DNA of 64,000 nt from Planctomycetaceae bacterium (GCA_041398825.1 JAWKTX010000020.1:16645-80644), one strand, 5' to 3'; counted from the first letter of the stretch, positions 8,475 through 17,803 are shown. Translations and numbers: made by a program. The notes: generated by a model not told the origin, from the sequence alone.

Positions 8475-9755
8475 ATGCGTTGCCATCCCCGACTTGCTTT
8501 CGTTATCGCAGCGGCCTTCTTCGCACTCATACCAACGGTTCATTCCGGCGACTGGCCCGGGTGGCGGGGCCCCCTGCACAACGGGCAGGCACCGGGCAGC
8601 GGATATCCAACAGAATGGTCCGCTGAAAAAAACCTGACATGGTCGGTTGAAGTCCCTGGCATTGGGGCTTCCACCCCAGCCGTCGCAGGAGACAACATTT
8701 TCCTGACAACGACCGTCAACGGAGAAAACCTGCTGTTGTGTTACGGCATGGATTCAAAGCCCCGCTGGCAGCAGGCACTCGGCAAGGCTGTTGACGGTAA
8801 ACCCGGGAAGGATGGCACTGGTGCCAATCCATCGGTCACCACTGATGGCAAGTACGTTTTTGCGTACTTTAAGAGCGGGGATCTTGGCTGTTGCTCCGTT
8901 GATGGCAAACTGCAGTGGGAAACCAATTTGCAGCAACGATTCGGCGAAGACACTCTCTGGTGGGACCTCGGTACTTCACCCATCCTTGTCAAAGATGCCG
9001 TAGTCGTTGCATGCATGCAGACTGGACCATCCTATCTGGCCGCATTTCATCGACAGGACGGAAAACTTCTCTGGAAGCAGGATCGAGACCTTGGCGCTCC
9101 GGAAGAAGCGGCCCAAAGTTACTCAACACCGGTTGTTTCGGTTGACGGCGACGCGGAGACGATCATCGTCCTTGGAGCGGATCATGTCACCGCCCACGAC
9201 GCCGCAACTGGACGAGAGCTCTGGCGAGTCGGCGGACTTAATCCCACCCAGCACAAGTACTTTCGTTCGATCGCGGGACCAGCTGTTTCTGATGGAATCG
9301 TGATCGCGCCGTATGCTCGCGGTGACTCACTGACAGCAATTCAACTTGGTGGATCTGGTGATGTCACAGATTCGCATATCCTGTGGATGAACCAGGAGAC
9401 CTCGGCAGATGTGCCAACACCTGCCATCGCAAATGGACGCGTCTTTATCTGCCGCGATCTTAAGGACAAACGGGGCACAATTGATTGCCTCGACTTAAAG
9501 ACCGGCAAGACAATCTGGTCCGGCCAACTTGACGTCAACAGGAATACCTACAGATCTTCCCCGATAGTCGCAGACGGAAAACTGTACGTGACGCGTCAGG
9601 ACGGAACGGTATTCGTGCTGGATGCCTTTGCTGACGAATTCAAAGTGTTGGCAACAAACTCCATCAGCGACGAACATACTGTGGCAACACCCGTGTTCGT
9701 CGACGGCCACATCCTCATCCGTTCCAGTCAGCACTTGTACTGCATTGGAAGTTGA
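8475..9755 (+). CDS. secreted PQQ-type beta-propeller protein
   Basis: 426 aa with signal peptide MRCHPRLAFVIAAAFFALIPTVHS, then GDWPGWRGPLHNG, the usual first PQQ-like blade of planctomycete propellers. Further blade motifs are GKLQWETNLQQ, GKLLWKQDRD, GRELWRVGG and GKTIWSGQL. It ends HLLIRSS-like (HILIRSSQHLYCIGS), as the paralogue at 5356-6747 does (LFIRSSRYLYCIAA). Extracytoplasmic location is certain from the signal; enzymatic activity is not. Its TGA stop overlaps the ATG of the ABC ATPase gene, so the propeller and transporter are likely expressed together. Confidence 0.8.
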   Translation: MRCHPRLAFVIAAAFFALIPTVHSGDWPGWRGPLHNGQAPGSGYPTEWSAEKNLTWSVEVPGIGASTPAVAGDNIFLTTTVNGENLLLCYGMDSKPRWQQALGKAVDGKPGKDGTGANPSVTTDGKYVFAYFKSGDLGCCSVDGKLQWETNLQQRFGEDTLWWDLGTSPILVKDAVVVACMQTGPSYLAAFHRQDGKLLWKQDRDLGAPEEAAQSYSTPVVSVDGDAETIIVLGADHVTAHDAATGRELWRVGGLNPTQHKYFRSIAGPAVSDGIVIAPYARGDSLTAIQLGGSGDVTDSHILWMNQETSADVPTPAIANGRVFICRDLKDKRGTIDCLDLKTGKTIWSGQLDVNRNTYRSSPIVADGKLYVTRQDGTVFVLDAFADEFKVLATNSISDEHTVATPVFVDGHILIRSSQHLYCIGS

Positions 9756-11323
9756 TGCTTTCCGTCCGGGGCATCACGAAGAGTTTTTCGGCACCTGTTC
9801 TTCAATCGATTGATCTGACGGTCGAATCCGGACAGGTTGTCGCCCTGCTGGGTGCGAATGGTGCTGGCAAGAGTACTCTCAGCCGCATCATCTCCGGACT
9901 GGTGCAGCCGGACCAGGGTGAAATGACCCTGGACGGCAGACCATTCAGGCCAGCAAACAAAGCTGCTGCAGAAAACGCCGGGGTGCAGATCGTTCAGCAG
10001 GAGCTGAACCTCATTCCAACGCTCAGCGTTGCCGAGAATCTCTTCCTGAACCGACTGCCTCATCATTTTGGAATTGTTTCTCGCAAGAAGCTGCTGAAGC
10101 TTTCCCATGATGCCCTTCAACAAATGGACATGGGCCATATTGCCCCGGACTCCCCACTGGAATCTCTTGGGGTCGGGCAGAGACAATTAATTGAGATTGC
10201 TTCCGCCATCAGTCGGCCCTGCAGGGTTCTGATTCTGGACGAGCCAACAGCCGCACTCACTGCCAGCGAATCAAGTCTGCTCTTCAATCGAATTCGCAGG
10301 ATGCAACAGCGAGGAATCGCCGTGCTCTATATCAGCCACCGGCTGGATGAAGTGCGGGAAATAGCAGATCGCTCGGTAGTGCTCCGAGATGGTCAGCTAA
10401 TCGCCAGTATCACTCGACAGCAATTCGATGCGGACAGAGTCGTCCGATTCATTTCGGGAGAAGAGGCCGACAGACCATTTCTGTCGACAGCGGTCCCACT
10501 CGAGCGGAAGCGTGCAGAGCCGACTTTGCCGAAACCGGTGATGCAAATCTGCAACCTTGACCGACCGCCGTTGGTTCGAAATGTCAGCCTGACACTCTTC
10601 TCCGGCGACTGTCTGGGAATTGCAGGCCTGGTAGGGTCGGGTCGAACGGAACTGCTTCGCTGCATCTTTGGAGCGGATGTTGCAGACGCAGGATCCGTCG
10701 AACTTCCGGACCGGAACGTTCGAAGCCCATTCCGCCACCCAGTAGCGGCAACGAATGCCGGGATAGCGATGGTGACCGAAGAACGCAGGCACGACGGGCT
10801 GCTGCCTTCGCTAAGTATTCGAGCTAACACGACTCTGGGAGCAATTTGCCAGCTCACCAGCGGTGCAATCAACCTTCTCCCATCTGTGTTCCGGAAGATC
10901 AGTCATACAAAAGAAGAAACTGCCGCAGCATTCATGCAGAAGAAGCTTCAGATTCAGTGCCACGATCTGCAACAACCGGTATCTGAACTCAGCGGAGGCA
11001 ATCAGCAAAAAGTGGTCATCTCCAGATGGTTACTGCGAAATGCAGATATCTTTCTCCTGGACGAACCAACACGAGGGATCGACGCGGCCGCCCGAGAACG
11101 AATTTACAGCCTCCTTAACGAATTGCGAATCGCCGGAAAGGCTATCATTATTGTTTCCAGTGATCTCTCTGAACTGGAACACGTTTGTAATCGGATCGCT
11201 GTTATGTCTGCCGGAAGAATTGTAACGGAGTTCTCGGCGCAGCCCTTCGACAAAGAGGCCATCATGAAGGCGGCCTTCGACGGATATCGAAACCAAAAGC
11301 CAAATGATGACACGCGCAGCTAA
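9755..11323 (+). CDS. sugar ABC transporter ATP-binding protein, RbsA/MglA type
   Basis: I place the start at ATG 9755, overlapping the previous stop (TGATG); a TTG three bases earlier is in the same frame. About 522 aa with two ABC domains in one chain, as in RbsA. Domain 1 has Walker A GANGAGKST, signature-region LGVGQRQLIEIA and Walker B LILDEPTAAL. Domain 2 has the degenerate Walker A GLVGSGRTE typical of the family, the signature LSGGNQQKV and Walker B FLLDEPTRGID. It energises uptake of a sugar or related nutrient together with the RbsC-like permease that follows with a 20-bp overlap. No periplasmic binding protein gene is adjacent. Confidence 0.9.
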   Translation: MLSVRGITKSFSAPVLQSIDLTVESGQVVALLGANGAGKSTLSRIISGLVQPDQGEMTLDGRPFRPANKAAAENAGVQIVQQELNLIPTLSVAENLFLNRLPHHFGIVSRKKLLKLSHDALQQMDMGHIAPDSPLESLGVGQRQLIEIASAISRPCRVLILDEPTAALTASESSLLFNRIRRMQQRGIAVLYISHRLDEVREIADRSVVLRDGQLIASITRQQFDADRVVRFISGEEADRPFLSTAVPLERKRAEPTLPKPVMQICNLDRPPLVRNVSLTLFSGDCLGIAGLVGSGRTELLRCIFGADVADAGSVELPDRNVRSPFRHPVAATNAGIAMVTEERRHDGLLPSLSIRANTTLGAICQLTSGAINLLPSVFRKISHTKEETAAAFMQKKLQIQCHDLQQPVSELSGGNQQKVVISRWLLRNADIFLLDEPTRGIDAAARERIYSLLNELRIAGKAIIIVSSDLSELEHVCNRIAVMSAGRIVTEFSAQPFDKEAIMKAAFDGYRNQKPNDDTRS

Positions 11324-12305
11324 TTATCCGAAAACACTGACCAAGCGCCTCTGGCAAAGGTTTGGCGACTACGCCGGCCTTGCTGCAGTTCTGGTTCTGC
11401 TGGTCGTCATATTTTCCAGCCAGAATCCTCGGTTCCTGTCGGTGAAGACGGTGACTTCCATCGTCAATCAGATCCCGGCCCTGACCGTCGTGTCTGTCGG
11501 CATGACGCTTGTGTTGATCACAGGCGCGATTGATCTGTCTGTAGGTTCGGTTCTTGCGCTGGCGTCATCGGTTGTTGGCATCCTGATGGTAAACCATCAC
11601 TGGAGTCTTCCGGCAGCGTTCATCGCGGCCGTGGGTACAGGTGCCTTTTGCGGATTTGTCAGCGGTCTGATTACCGTCGGCCTGAACGTCCCTTCCTTCA
11701 TTGTAACGCTGGGCATTCTGCAGATTGCGCGCGGCATGGCTTACCTGGTGACCGACTCTGCCACTTGCTATGTCGGTCCAGCAGTTTCCGCTCCCACCAT
11801 GCATCTGCCAATCATCGGAATCTCACCAGCATTCCTGTTCGCATTGCTCGTCGTACTCGCAACACAGTTCGCTCTGACGCGAACTGTGTTCGGACGCTAC
11901 TGCATTGCTACAGGCACCAACGAAGCGACGGTTCGTATGAGCGGCATTGATAGTCGCCCGATACGAATCAGCTGTTTTGTGTTTTCCGGCATGATGGCAG
12001 CCCTGGCGGGATTCTTCGAAACATCTCGCATGCAGGCCGCGGATCCCAACGGTGCAGGAGGCTTCGAACTTTCCGCAATTGCCGCTGCAGTCATCGGCGG
12101 GACCAGCCTGATGGGCGGAAGAGGCAACGTCATCAGTACGCTGTTTGGTGTACTGATTATTGCCGTGCTGCAAACCGGCCTCAGTCAACTGGGTGTTGAC
12201 GAGGGCTCGAAGAAGGTGGTCACAGGGATCGTCATCGTTCTGGCCGTGATGATCGACGGATCAAGAAGGTGGATCGGATCACGTCGACGCGCCAACAGTT
12301 CTTAA
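11304..12305 (+). CDS. sugar ABC transporter permease, RbsC family
   Basis: 333 aa with 8-10 hydrophobic segments. It carries the family hallmark ITGAIDLSVGSVLAL and the later GRYCIATGTNEATVRMSGI segment, which corresponds to the conserved cytoplasmic coupling loop (usually aiGgN..AA..sGi). It ends with a conserved AAAVIGGTSLMGGRGNVISTLFGVLI stretch (residues about 250-275). It forms the membrane channel of a ribose/galactose-type importer with the ATPase at 9755. The substrate is unknown because the binding protein gene is missing from this operon. Confidence 0.9.
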   Translation: MMTRAANYPKTLTKRLWQRFGDYAGLAAVLVLLVVIFSSQNPRFLSVKTVTSIVNQIPALTVVSVGMTLVLITGAIDLSVGSVLALASSVVGILMVNHHWSLPAAFIAAVGTGAFCGFVSGLITVGLNVPSFIVTLGILQIARGMAYLVTDSATCYVGPAVSAPTMHLPIIGISPAFLFALLVVLATQFALTRTVFGRYCIATGTNEATVRMSGIDSRPIRISCFVFSGMMAALAGFFETSRMQAADPNGAGGFELSAIAAAVIGGTSLMGGRGNVISTLFGVLIIAVLQTGLSQLGVDEGSKKVVTGIVIVLAVMIDGSRRWIGSRRRANSS

Positions 12306-12354
12306 TGAACCCGTCACGAATTCCACCTGAATCATTTCCAATCTGATCGTTCGT

Positions 12355-12567
12355 TCATCGTGGCAAATTCAAAATCGATGACAAATCAACGTCGACGAAT
12401 TCAGTCACCTCAGGAAGGCTGTCGGTGAGCTCCCCCCGAAGTATTCGCACTGACCGCGGCGCTTCGATGGACAATCGAACGCGTCCGCCCTTCACCTCAG
12501 TCACGGTGATGCTGATGTTATCAGCTATTTGAATGGATTCACCTTTTTTTCGACTTAGGACAAGCAT
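12355..12567 (-). CDS. csrA: carbon storage regulator CsrA
   Basis: 70 aa, beginning MLVLSRKKGESIQIADNI, the CsrA/RsmA signature, and continuing through VKGGRVRLSIEAP and the RNA-binding SVRILRGEL segment (family consensus v.vhR.Ei). CsrA is a homodimeric RNA-binding protein that binds GGA motifs in hairpin loops near ribosome binding sites and alters translation and stability. The C-terminal extension (SLPEVTEFVDVDLSSILNLPR) is longer than in E. coli CsrA (61 aa). The gene sits alone, and its own leader carries four GGA trinucleotides (see next entry). Confidence 0.93.
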   Translation of the reverse strand: MLVLSRKKGESIQIADNISITVTEVKGGRVRLSIEAPRSVRILRGELTDSLPEVTEFVDVDLSSILNLPR

Positions 12568-12608
12568 CCTGCACCTCCCTTTGATCCTTTTCCGGTAGAG
12601 AGCCAGTG
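12568..12608 (-). promoter_or_regulatory. GGA-rich csrA leader, probable CsrA autoregulation site
   Basis: The minus-strand leader just before the csrA ATG reads CTCTACCGGAAAAGGATC, then AAAGGGAGGTGCAGG. This gives four GGA trinucleotides in about 40 nt (one made with the ATG), with the strong ribosome-binding site AGGGAGG inside the set. Further upstream a GAGAGC...GCTCTC inverted repeat (about 12597-12618) could form a stem. CsrA is known in other bacteria to repress its own translation through such sites; here it is inference. The remainder of 12568-12966 carries the palindrome at 12701 and no gene I can support. Confidence 0.45.
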
Positions 12609-12700
12609 GCAGCTCTCAAAATGTTGCTTCTCAGCCACAACACAATGACATGAATTCCGTTTCCGCTGTTCGGAACCAACCTGCAAAAATAAGCCCGAAA

Positions 12701-12719
12701 ATCGGCAAAATCTGCCGAT
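12701..12719 (-). promoter_or_regulatory. 19-bp palindromic motif upstream of csrA
   Basis: On the minus strand this reads ATCGGCAGATTTTGCCGAT, identical to the motif before the ftsL-like gene (3095-3113) except for one central base; on both strands the motif is preceded by AT. It lies 134 bp upstream of csrA in the same orientation relative to the gene. See the finding on shared motifs. Confidence 0.5.
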
Positions 12720-12966
12720 ATCCTGCAACACGACAACTTATCATCCATTTTCCTTACGAATTTGCCTGAGAAATCCCGGGGAAAAGAGGAATACAGGGGA
12801 AAAAACAAGCCATTTGATTAAGTCTGGGTCGGGAATATCACTGGCGTCCCAGACAACCTCGATCCTGACTGGCTGATCAAATAGCGACCTGAATGGCGAA
12901 TTTTGATACGGCAAATTGCAACAGCCGGCATGAACTGAACAAATGCCGACCACCTTTGCCCGTGTA

Positions 12967-14025
12967 TCAGCGGGCAGAAAACGGGCCCAAACGCAACTGA
13001 CGCGCAAAATCATCGAATAACGCTTCCAGCACCAGCCGTACTGGCGAATTCGCTTCGATTTGGTGAGTAGCCTGGATGGTACGACCAAGCAGTGGCCCCA
13101 GGAGATCGACACCGTATCGAACGCCAAATCGCTGAGTTAGCGGGTCAGACAGATCTCCGGTTGCCAGTTGCCGCAGCCGGTGCTGCAGAAAATCGGCTAC
13201 GAAGTGAAGCAGCCACTTTGCATTGCGGCGTTCCTCATCACCTGTTGCGGACAATTTATCAAGTTCGTCTGCAAGTTGATGGGCGATCACGAGAGGCTGC
13301 ATTTTTTCCAGGCGGGACAATTGTTCGTGCAGGGCATCCCGCAGCTTCCGGAGTTCCGGATTCAAAAGCTGCTGGGCGGTGCTCAGGCTTCCGTCAGCCA
13401 TGGAAGCGACGATCGCCGCATCATCGGGATTCTCAACCCATTGCTCAGACAGGACGATGGAAGCAATGTCAGACTCTGGCAGAGGAAAAAATCGAATGAT
13501 CTGACACCGAGAGCGGATTGTAGGCAGCAATGAATCCGGATTATCGACGACCAGAATCATCAAAGCGTGTGCAGCTGGCTCTTCCAGCGTCTTCAGCAGA
13601 GCATTGGCCCCTTCGACCCCCAGTGTCTGAACATCATCAATAATTGCGACTCGTCGGTCTGACGCCTGCGGTGCCATCGATAATTCATAGCACATCCCTT
13701 CGCGACCACGTTTCTCCGGGGAACCAATTAACAGATCGATCGGAATCTGGCTCTTACCGGCGGGGCGGGTGATCTCCAGAAAATCGGGCCACGTGCCAGC
13801 CTCAAATCCTCGACACGCTCTGCACTCACCGCATGCTTCGACGTCTTCATTCGGGTGCTCCCGACAGAACAGCGACTTGGCCAGCAAGCGGGCGAACTGT
13901 CGCTTGCCAATCCCGCCTGGCCCTGCGAATACGTAGGCGTGTGACAAACGCCCGCGCGCAATCGAACGGCGAAACAGCTCTCGCTGTTCATGATGCCCTT
14001 TGAGATCCGGCCATTGATGAATCAT
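12967..14025 (-). CDS. holB: DNA polymerase III subunit delta prime
   Basis: 352 aa. The N-terminus HQWPDLKGHHEQRELFRRSIARGRLSHAYVF is followed by a P-loop GPGGIGKRQFA. Then comes a zinc module with cysteines in CREHPNEDVEACGECRACRG, RVAIIDDVQTL (Walker B-like), and sensor region ANALLKTLEEPAAHALMILV. These are the marks of the clamp-loader delta' subunit, which opens and loads the sliding clamp during replication. Start ATG 14025 lies 9 bp after the trpE stop on the same strand, so the two are probably co-transcribed. Confidence 0.9.
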   Translation of the reverse strand: MIHQWPDLKGHHEQRELFRRSIARGRLSHAYVFAGPGGIGKRQFARLLAKSLFCREHPNEDVEACGECRACRGFEAGTWPDFLEITRPAGKSQIPIDLLIGSPEKRGREGMCYELSMAPQASDRRVAIIDDVQTLGVEGANALLKTLEEPAAHALMILVVDNPDSLLPTIRSRCQIIRFFPLPESDIASIVLSEQWVENPDDAAIVASMADGSLSTAQQLLNPELRKLRDALHEQLSRLEKMQPLVIAHQLADELDKLSATGDEERRNAKWLLHFVADFLQHRLRQLATGDLSDPLTQRFGVRYGVDLLGPLLGRTIQATHQIEANSPVRLVLEALFDDFARQLRLGPFSAR

Positions 14026-14034
14026 GAACGTTCG

Positions 14035-15537
14035 CTACTTCCGATGGAGCTGAGTTTCTGCGATATGAATTGCCTTCAACATGGCTCTCGCCTTGTTCAG
14101 GGTTTCCTGATACTCCATCTCCGGAATGCTGTCGGCAACGATTCCCGCGCCTGCCTGAATATAGATGACGCCGTCTTTCATCACGAGCGTCCTCAAGGCG
14201 ATGCACGTGTCCATGCTGCCCGTAAAATCGATGTATCCCACGGCACCTCCGTAAGGACCGCGTTTGTGCGGTTCTACTTCATCGATGATCTCCATCGCGC
14301 GAACTTTCGGGGCTCCGGATACGGTCCCTGCTGGTAATCCGGCGCGAAGCGCTTCGATCGCCGTCAACCCGTGACGCAACTGACCATAGACATTGGACGT
14401 AATATGCATGACATGACTGTATCGCTCGACAACCATGACGTCAGTCAAATGGACGGAACCTGATTCAGCGACGCGACCAACATCATTTCGCGCAAGGTCA
14501 ATCAGCATCACGTGTTCCGCCCGTTCTTTCGGATCGGCCAGTAATTCTGCTGCCAGAGCCTCGTCTTCGCCCTCGGTCGAACCACGTTTTCGAGTTCCAG
14601 CCAGCGGCCGGATCGTCGTCTTTCCATTTTCTACTCGCACCATGATTTCCGGTGAACTCCCAACCAGATCCACATCCGGGGTGTTCAGCAGGAACATAAA
14701 CGGACTGGGATTTACCATTCTCAGCGCGCGGTAGACATCCAGAGGGCTGGCGTCGCTCTGATGCGCAAGTCGCTGGCTAATCACCACCTGAAAAATATCA
14801 CCAGCCCGAATATATTCCCGGCACGATTCCACAGCAGCGTGAAATCCATCCTGAGTAAAATTCGACTGAATCGTCGGAGCCGGATCGGACGCCAAATTGA
14901 TGTCCTGCAGAGAAATGCCATCCGATCGGGAAGCAAGTCTCTCGCACATCGAATCCAGTTTGGATTCTGCAAGGGCTCGAGCGGACGGCAAATCCCCTGA
15001 TGCCGTGTCTGCCAGAGCAACAACCAGAACAGCTTTTCGAATGTGATCAAACACCACCATCTGATCGTAAAACGCAAAGCACAAATCAGGAAGTTGCCGG
15101 TCGTCTTTTGGCACGTTCGGCAGATGTTCGGTATAGCGAATCACGTCGTACCCGGCGAAGCCAACTGCTCCACCGCTGAATACCGGCAACCCCGGAACGG
15201 CCACAGACTTGTAATCCGCAATTAACACATCGAGATCATGCAACGGGTCCTGCGATTTGAACTCGCGGCTCCCTCCATCCTGCGTTTCGACGAACATCGT
15301 CTGTCCGATCGCCGTCACGGTCAGAAACGGCTGACTACCGACGAAGCTGTAGCGACCAATCTTTTCACCACCGACAACGCTTTCGAACAGGAAAGCCCAC
15401 TTTCCCTGTGCCATTCTTGCATAGGCAGTCACCGGCGTCAGTGTGTCTGCTGTCAGCTGGCGATAGACGGGAACAAAGCGAGCTTTCTTCGCATACAGAG
15501 CAAAATCATCCTCCGAGGGATTAGAGGTGCGCGACAT
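14035..15537 (-). CDS. trpE: anthranilate synthase component I
   Basis: 500 aa. The N-terminal domain carries the tryptophan-feedback-type LLESVVGGE-like motif (LFESVVGGEKIGRYSFVG), and the C-terminal chorismate-binding domain contains IRPLAGTRKRG, DLARNDVGRV, TGAPKV-type SGAPKVRAMEIIDEVEP and the ending YIQAGAGIVADSIPEMEYQET. It converts chorismate plus ammonia or glutamine-derived amine to anthranilate, the first step of tryptophan synthesis, with TrpG supplying the amidotransferase. trpG is not adjacent. It lies between a small hypothetical gene and holB, all on the minus strand. Confidence 0.93.
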   Translation of the reverse strand: MSRTSNPSEDDFALYAKKARFVPVYRQLTADTLTPVTAYARMAQGKWAFLFESVVGGEKIGRYSFVGSQPFLTVTAIGQTMFVETQDGGSREFKSQDPLHDLDVLIADYKSVAVPGLPVFSGGAVGFAGYDVIRYTEHLPNVPKDDRQLPDLCFAFYDQMVVFDHIRKAVLVVALADTASGDLPSARALAESKLDSMCERLASRSDGISLQDINLASDPAPTIQSNFTQDGFHAAVESCREYIRAGDIFQVVISQRLAHQSDASPLDVYRALRMVNPSPFMFLLNTPDVDLVGSSPEIMVRVENGKTTIRPLAGTRKRGSTEGEDEALAAELLADPKERAEHVMLIDLARNDVGRVAESGSVHLTDVMVVERYSHVMHITSNVYGQLRHGLTAIEALRAGLPAGTVSGAPKVRAMEIIDEVEPHKRGPYGGAVGYIDFTGSMDTCIALRTLVMKDGVIYIQAGAGIVADSIPEMEYQETLNKARAMLKAIHIAETQLHRK

Positions 15538-15615
15538 TTTCTATCTTCCTGCGTTGCTGAGAATGTATCCAGAGGGATTCTAATCGGGCACGAATTCCCG
15601 AAAGACAAAGCCGGG

Positions 15616-16065
15616 TTATCGAACCAGCCTGACCGACCCGGTCATCTGTTCGAGCACCGGGCGCAAATCGGTCAGTTCATGATCCGTTCCCTGCCACCAG
15701 ACCAGCAGGGAGAAATCCAGGGTTCTCACACAGCTGACAGATGCGCCGTTGATAAGTTCGAGGCAACTGAATTCAACATCGCGAGAATCGGCGGGAAGTC
15801 CGGCAACGCTCCCGGATTTTTCATATTCGTCAATGTCCTGGTATTCATCCCGGAAAGCTTCCAGCCAGGAGGCCACAACATCGCGAGGCAACGGACAGTC
15901 CCGCAGCAGACGAATGACCCAGAACGAGCTGCCGTCGGCATTGACCGTGACTTCGACATCACCGCTTTCGTCCACTTCTTCGCTAATGGACCAAATATCA
16001 GGATATTCAAAGCTGATACCGTGCGCTTCGTACCGATTCAGACAGCCAGACACATCGAGTGCCAT
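15616..16065 (-). CDS. hypothetical protein upstream of trpE
   Basis: 149 aa from ATG 16065 (MALDVSGCLNRYEAHGISFEYP). The open frame continues to 16392 but that part overlaps the start of the divergent DUF1501 gene and lacks similarity to anything I know, so the shorter start is preferred. The pattern of a beta-rich N-terminus (ISFEYPDIWSISEE), a central helix (VVASWLEAFRDEY) and a final strand resembles small PsbP/DUF1795-like folds, but this is only a shape resemblance. No signal peptide is visible. It is probably in one transcript with trpE (78 bp apart). Confidence 0.55.
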   Translation of the reverse strand: MALDVSGCLNRYEAHGISFEYPDIWSISEEVDESGDVEVTVNADGSSFWVIRLLRDCPLPRDVVASWLEAFRDEYQDIDEYEKSGSVAGLPADSRDVEFSCLELINGASVSCVRTLDFSLLVWWQGTDHELTDLRPVLEQMTGSVRLVR

Positions 16066-16291
16066 GACACCAACCCTATCCATTGACCAGCCGAACTCAG
16101 ACAAATTCAGCGTTAACAAAATTTCGAACGACATGACCGCATCCACACCGGCAGGATACCGAGTGTCGAATGGCCTCACAAAGGGGTCCATCGCTGGTTG
16201 AAACAAAACACCGATTTTGGATTGGGAATTGTGCCCGAATTGGCTGGGCCGTACACTCAACACAAAGAAATCGCGACCCGCAACCTTCCTC

Positions 16292-17719
16292 ATGCGCAGC
16301 GTCAATCTTCCAATGCTCCCGACTCCCGGAAACTCAGACCGCCGATCATTCCTCGCCGAGGCCGGCGGAGGAGCAGGCCTGCTGGCATTCACATCATTAG
16401 CCCTGGCCGATCAGCCGAACGATGCTCCACAGCCAGTACGCACCCATTTCCCCGCCCGGGCGAAACGGGTGATCTGGCTGTTCATGCATGGTGGCCCGAG
16501 TCACGTCGATCTGTTCGACCATAAACCGGCTCTGACAAAGTATTCCGGCAAGCCGCTTCCAGACAGTTTCGGCCCTGTGATGACCCGTAGAGATGTCGCA
16601 CGCAATCCATTGCTGGCTCCCATCCGACGGTTCAGACCTCGCGGCAAATCAGGCGTGCTTGTCAGCGACTTTCTTCCGCATATTTCCGAATGCATCGATG
16701 ATATCTGCGTTGTGAAGTCGCTTCACGGGGATAGCGTCAACCATCCTCAGGCTGTCTACCAGATGAATACCGGCAGCATTCTGATGGGAAACCCCAGTGT
16801 GGGAAGCTGGGTTGCCTATGGTTTGGGTTCAGAAAACCAGGATATGCCATCTTTTATTGTGATGCCCGATCCCGGGGGCGGACTAAAAGGCGGACCGACC
16901 GCGTGGAGCAGCGGTTACCTGCCAGCATCGTACCAGGGCGTCACTGTCAGATCCGGCTCGTCACCAATTATCGATCTGCAACCTGCGGGCGAGATCACGA
17001 CAGATCAGCAGGTTCGCAATCTGAAACTGATCCAGGCATTGAATCAGCAACATTTGCAGCACCGAGACAACGACGATCAGCTCAACGCGCGAATTCGCGC
17101 TTACGAAATGGCTTTTCGAATGCAGTCCCGCGCGCCGGAACTGGTGGACATCAGTCGGGAAACCCAAACCACAATCAGAATGTACGGGATCGACAAAAAG
17201 GAAACGCGCGAATTCGGAATGCGATGCCTGCTCGCACGCCGCATGGCGGAACGGGGAGTTCGATTTATTCAGCTGTATTCCGGAGATACAAATGGCTGGG
17301 ACGCCCATTCCGATGTCGACAAGAATCATTCGGAATATTGTCAAAAAACCGATCAGCCCGTCGCCGCATTGCTGAAAGATCTAAAACAACGCGGACTACT
17401 TGAAGACACACTGGTTATCTGGGGTGGTGAATTCGGCAGAATGCCGATGAGCGAGCAGGGACGGGGCCGGGATCACAATCCCTGGGGCTACTGTGCATGG
17501 CTGGCAGGGGCTGGTGTCTCCGGCGGCCGTACATTCGGAGAAACAGATGACATTGGTCTGAGAGCGGAAGTCAACCGCGTATCCGTCAACGATTTCCACG
17601 CGTCCTTACTGCATCTGATGGGAATCAATCACAACGAACTGACACACTTCCATAACGGTCTCGACAAACGTCTGACGGGACCGGACGAAGCGCACGTCAT
17701 CCATGAGATGATTAGCTGA
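16292..17719 (+). CDS. DUF1501 Tat-exported sulfatase-like protein
   Basis: About 475 aa from ATG 16292; the frame is open from 16217. The N-terminus has a twin-arginine signal (DRRSFLAEAGGGAGLLAFTSLALA). The mature part has the DUF1501 hallmarks: KRVIWLFMHGGPSHVDLFDHKP, WVAYGLGSENQDMPSFIV, GWDAHSDVDKNHSEYC, and near the end VIWGGEFGRMP and GRDHNPWGYCAWLAGAGV. DUF1501 proteins belong to the alkaline phosphatase/sulfatase superfamily and are massively expanded in planctomycetes, usually next to a PSD1 cytochrome gene. Here no PSD1 gene is adjacent; the only one in the window is 31 kb away and frameshifted. Confidence 0.9.
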   Translation: MRSVNLPMLPTPGNSDRRSFLAEAGGGAGLLAFTSLALADQPNDAPQPVRTHFPARAKRVIWLFMHGGPSHVDLFDHKPALTKYSGKPLPDSFGPVMTRRDVARNPLLAPIRRFRPRGKSGVLVSDFLPHISECIDDICVVKSLHGDSVNHPQAVYQMNTGSILMGNPSVGSWVAYGLGSENQDMPSFIVMPDPGGGLKGGPTAWSSGYLPASYQGVTVRSGSSPIIDLQPAGEITTDQQVRNLKLIQALNQQHLQHRDNDDQLNARIRAYEMAFRMQSRAPELVDISRETQTTIRMYGIDKKETREFGMRCLLARRMAERGVRFIQLYSGDTNGWDAHSDVDKNHSEYCQKTDQPVAALLKDLKQRGLLEDTLVIWGGEFGRMPMSEQGRGRDHNPWGYCAWLAGAGVSGGRTFGETDDIGLRAEVNRVSVNDFHASLLHLMGINHNELTHFHNGLDKRLTGPDEAHVIHEMIS

Positions 17720-17803
17720 CAAGAAAATCGGACGTACCGCTGTCGACACGTCAGATTCAACTTCACGCTGCTCGCAGATCATGTCCGCTATTATCCGTGT
17801 CCA

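Noticed and set aside
12741..13127. Minus-strand ORF of 128 codons downstream of holB.
   Set aside because: Overlaps the holB 3' end in another frame and shows no domain or ribosome-binding site.
15238..16086. A 282-codon plus-strand ORF.
   Set aside because: Antisense to trpE and the small gene upstream of it; no recognisable protein features.
16066..16392. N-terminal extension of the hypothetical gene at 15616.
   Set aside because: It would overlap the promoter and start of the divergent DUF1501 gene and lacks coding character; the ATG at 16065 gives a compact protein.
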